Of a DNA stretch of 33,738 nucleotides, positions 31,127-33,738 are shown piece by piece. Position 1 is the first letter of the stretch. Every line of letters begins with the position of its first letter. A program made the position numbers and the translations under genes. Origin of the DNA: Syntrophus aciditrophicus (GTDB taxonomy: Bacteria > Desulfobacterota > Syntrophia > Syntrophales > UBA5619); NCBI GenBank assembly GCA_020722315.1, contig DYLD01000012.1:1-33738 (forward strand). The letters are read 5' to 3'. The notes below the pieces were generated by a model. That model was given only the letters and a program-made list of their open reading frames with translations. It was not told the origin of the DNA and did not search any database.

Positions 31127-31317
31127 GAGACCCTGGAAAAATGCTGCCTGAAGCGCAAATTTATTGATTTTTCGAGGTACCCCGCCGTCAAAGCCAAGGC
31201 TTTAAAGGCGTTAAAAACGCGAACTATAGAGAGCGTTTAGCCTTTGAAGCCGCCGCGAGACGTCGCGGGGTCGAAAAAGATCCGATCAGCGCGAAGGCGG
31301 CGTTGTGCAAAGGTCTC
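31127..31317 (+). repeat. Interspersed palindromic element, copy 3
   Basis: GAGACCCTGGAAAAATGCTGCCTGAAGCGC ... GGCGTTAAAAACGCGAACTATAGAGAGCG ... CGCGGGGTCGAAAAAGATCCGATCAGC ... AAGGCGGCGTTGTGCAAAGGTCTC. Confidence 0.9.
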
Positions 31318-31349
31318 TCTGTCATTATCGGAGGAAAAGGGGGAAATCT

Positions 31350-32201
31350 TTGCGTGTAGTCATCCTTACAGGACTGTCCGGTTCAGGCAAGAGCACCGCG
31401 CTCAGGGCGCTCGAGGATATCGGTTTTTTCTGCGTCGACAACCTGCCGGTGGTGCTCCTTCCGGAGTTTCTGTCCATCCAGTCCGCCCCGGATAAGGGGA
31501 TATCACAGGTTGCGCTGGTGATGGATCTGAGGGAACGTGAGTTCCTTGAAAATTGCCCGGAAATATTCATCCGGCTCAGAGAAGAGGGCTACAGTATAGA
31601 GATCCTTTTTTTGGATGCCTCGGATGAGGTCATTGTTCATAGGTTCAGCGAGACGAGAAGAAAGCACCCTCTGGCCCTTGAAGGCTCGATTCTTGACGGC
31701 ATCCGTCTTGAAAGGGAGAAGTTGATGCCGCTTAAAAGGATGGCGAATGAAATCATAGACACAACCGACTGCAATGTCCACCAGCTCAAGGATATCATCC
31801 AGCGGCGATTCCTTTCTCCTTCGCAGAAGAGCCTTATTGTTCAGGTGAGTTCCTTCGGCTACCGTTACGGCATTCCGATCGACGCGGACATGGTTCTCGA
31901 TGTCCGCTTCCTTCCGAACCCCTTTTTTGTCGATGAACTTCGCCCTTTCGACGGCCGTGATGAGAGGGTCAGCGACTATGTCCTGAAATCGGAAACGGGA
32001 CGGGACTTTGCCGTCAAGCTAGCTGACTTTATGGACTTTCTGATGCCGCTATATGAAAAGGAAGGAAAGGCGCGTTTCAAGATTGCCGTGGGCTGTACGG
32101 CTGGTTTTCACCGTTCCGTCGTTATCGCGAATCTTCTGGGGATCTACTTCTCCCAGAAGGGGTATTTTTTCAATGTCACCCATCGCGATATAAACAGGTA
32201 G
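31350..32201 (+). CDS. rapZ: RNase adapter protein RapZ (P-loop NTPase)
   Basis: [40 protein letters not shown]-terminal [19 protein letters not shown]. Preferred start TTG 31350 after GGAGGAAAAGGGGG; the ORF-track start at 31305 lies inside the repeat. Confidence 0.94.
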   Translation: MRVVILTGLSGSGKSTALRALEDIGFFCVDNLPVVLLPEFLSIQSAPDKGISQVALVMDLREREFLENCPEIFIRLREEGYSIEILFLDASDEVIVHRFSETRRKHPLALEGSILDGIRLEREKLMPLKRMANEIIDTTDCNVHQLKDIIQRRFLSPSQKSLIVQVSSFGYRYGIPIDADMVLDVRFLPNPFFVDELRPFDGRDERVSDYVLKSETGRDFAVKLADFMDFLMPLYEKEGKARFKIAVGCTAGFHRSVVIANLLGIYFSQKGYFFNVTHRDINR

Positions 32202-32210
32202 TACAAAGCC

Positions 32211-33524
32211 CTATTCTATTTTACCGGTGATGTTGTCGGCGATCCAGTGTGCATCCCACCATTCGACGGGATTGACAAACTGGCCGTTTATCGCAACACC
32301 GAAATGGAGATGGTCGCCGCCGGCAAGTCCGGTCATGCCGGATGTTCCGATAACCTCCCCCTTTTTCACGGTCTGATCCGGTTTGACATCTATCGAACTT
32401 AGGTGAGAGTAAAGTGTCGAGATCCCCATTCCGTGGTCTATAATAATCGAATTGCCGTATATCCCTATCGGTCCGGCGAAACGGACGATCCCGTCGTTTG
32501 CCGCCTCTATCGGCGCCCGGGCCACCGACGCAAGATCGACCCCGTTGTGGATGCTGGTTCCCACGACGGTTCCATTGTAATAATAGGTCCGCCGGTCGCC
32601 GAAAAAGGCCCGCGGAGCTGAGTTTTTCATCCTGAGAAAGGCCCCGTTCCAGAGCCTGCGGCTCTCTGTTTTTCTGCAGGCATTCTGAATCGTCTTTAGA
32701 TTCTCCGCCCTGATTCTGGTGTTGACCTCAACGAAGACGTCAAGCGGCGTCTTTCCACTCAGTTTTGGCTCCGCCCTCTGGAATTCCTGCATCTTCATGG
32801 TTAGGAACGCATCGGTCAAAACCATTTTGTCGCTGATAAACTTCTTTTTTCGTATGACAATCGGAAGCGAAGAAAGCGTTTGGTTTCCCGCCTCATCAAC
32901 AGCGATTAACGAAACCTGTTCTTTTCCCGGCGGGATTTCGTCGGGGAGTGCGAAGAAGGCCGTGTAAATTTCCCGGCTGTCCTTTGCCGTTTTATATCCC
33001 GGGTAAAATACCCCCCACGCCTCGACGCCTGTTTTCGTAACACCCTCGGAAACGCCGTACGAAACGGCACAGGCGCCGCCGGTGTTGATATAGTTTTGTG
33101 CCGTCTGCAACGATATCTGCGGTGGAACGGTATCTATTTTGATCGGCAGCGCGGTTTCGGTCTTGTTTTTCCATAGCGAGCTGTCATAGGCCGAGGCGAC
33201 CATCGTGGCTGCGCCGTCGTGGAGTTTTAATGCACCCGCATCAACGGAGATTTTTTCCTTTGCCTCTTTGTTCTTCTCGTAATCCCTCGTGGATATCACA
33301 CGCCGGTTGTTATCCTGGACGATCGCAACCTCCGTACGGCGAAGCCCCTGACCTGTATCGGAAAAGACAATGCTGATTTCGCTTTGTCTTCCTACCGCTG
33401 CGGCTTCCCGGCCGATCTCAACCGAGGGCTTATTTGTTTCCCCGAGGGTTGCCAGAAAAACCCAGACGCCCAGTCCGAGCAAAATAACAGCAAAGGCAAT
33501 TAGATATCCCGAAACTTTCTTCAT
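32211..33524 (-). CDS. M23-family metallopeptidase (LytM) with N-terminal transmembrane helix
   Basis: C-terminal HNGVDLASVARAPIEAANDGIVRFAG...GNSIIIDHGMGISTLYSHLSSI...GGDHLHFGVAINGQFVNPVEW. Start at ATG 33524 after AGGGGAAAG. Confidence 0.92.
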   Translation of the reverse strand: MKKVSGYLIAFAVILLGLGVWVFLATLGETNKPSVEIGREAAAVGRQSEISIVFSDTGQGLRRTEVAIVQDNNRRVISTRDYEKNKEAKEKISVDAGALKLHDGAATMVASAYDSSLWKNKTETALPIKIDTVPPQISLQTAQNYINTGGACAVSYGVSEGVTKTGVEAWGVFYPGYKTAKDSREIYTAFFALPDEIPPGKEQVSLIAVDEAGNQTLSSLPIVIRKKKFISDKMVLTDAFLTMKMQEFQRAEPKLSGKTPLDVFVEVNTRIRAENLKTIQNACRKTESRRLWNGAFLRMKNSAPRAFFGDRRTYYYNGTVVGTSIHNGVDLASVARAPIEAANDGIVRFAGPIGIYGNSIIIDHGMGISTLYSHLSSIDVKPDQTVKKGEVIGTSGMTGLAGGDHLHFGVAINGQFVNPVEWWDAHWIADNITGKIE

Positions 33525-33738
33525 CTGTCTTTCCCCTGATTCCAAATCCTTTTCGCCGAGGCGGCCTTGGAGAACTCAACAATTCAATCTCAAAAGCGCG
33601 GATGACGCCGCGATCCTTTCGGATTTTCTTACATTGATTCACGACCAATTGCAAGGTAAGAAACGGGCTTCAAAAAGTATCGGCGAATGCAGAAGCCGTT
33701 TTCGAATCGCTTGCTATTCTATGTTATCATTGCTATAA

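Noticed and set aside
31305-31349. N-terminal extension of rapZ ([15 protein letters not shown])
   Set aside because: Begins inside repeat copy 3; TTG 31350 has a good Shine-Dalgarno and matches the conserved RapZ N-terminus.
33370-33738. 122-aa plus-strand ORF at the right edge
   Set aside because: Mostly antisense to the M23 peptidase gene; composition is not protein-like.

Overview
This 33.7-kb window looks like bacterial core chromosome. Gene order and products suggest a syntrophic or Syntrophales-like deltaproteobacterium (Desulfobacterota); that placement is inference. I support about 30 coding genes and two tRNAs. Gene blocks: an acyl-CoA dehydrogenase; an HD hydrolase, a GerMN-domain protein and EF-G; a membrane pyrophosphatase; DUF1844-ispE-tRNA-Gln-prs-rplY-pth; htpX; clpB divergent from rpoH; tRNA-Arg-rpsF-rpsR-DUF2232-rplI-dnaB; amidase-xerD-TPR protein; and kdsA-kdsC-lptC-lptA-lptB-rpoN-hpf-[repeat]-rapZ, followed by an M23 peptidase. 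I saw no CRISPR array, phage, transposase or defence island. The most interesting unexplained signal is a ~190-bp non-coding interspersed element. It has three full copies (53-242, 2264-2456, 31127-31317) and one or two fragments. It has ~22-bp imperfect terminal inverted repeats and an internal nested stem whose paired positions co-vary between copies. Every full copy lies directly upstream of a start codon or Shine-Dalgarno. Other points are a candidate S6:S18-type leader before rpsF, structured intergenic DNA between clpB and rpoH, an isovaleryl-CoA-dehydrogenase-type catalytic layout in the acyl-CoA dehydrogenase, and K+-independence signature residues in the pyrophosphatase. No database or folding software was used.
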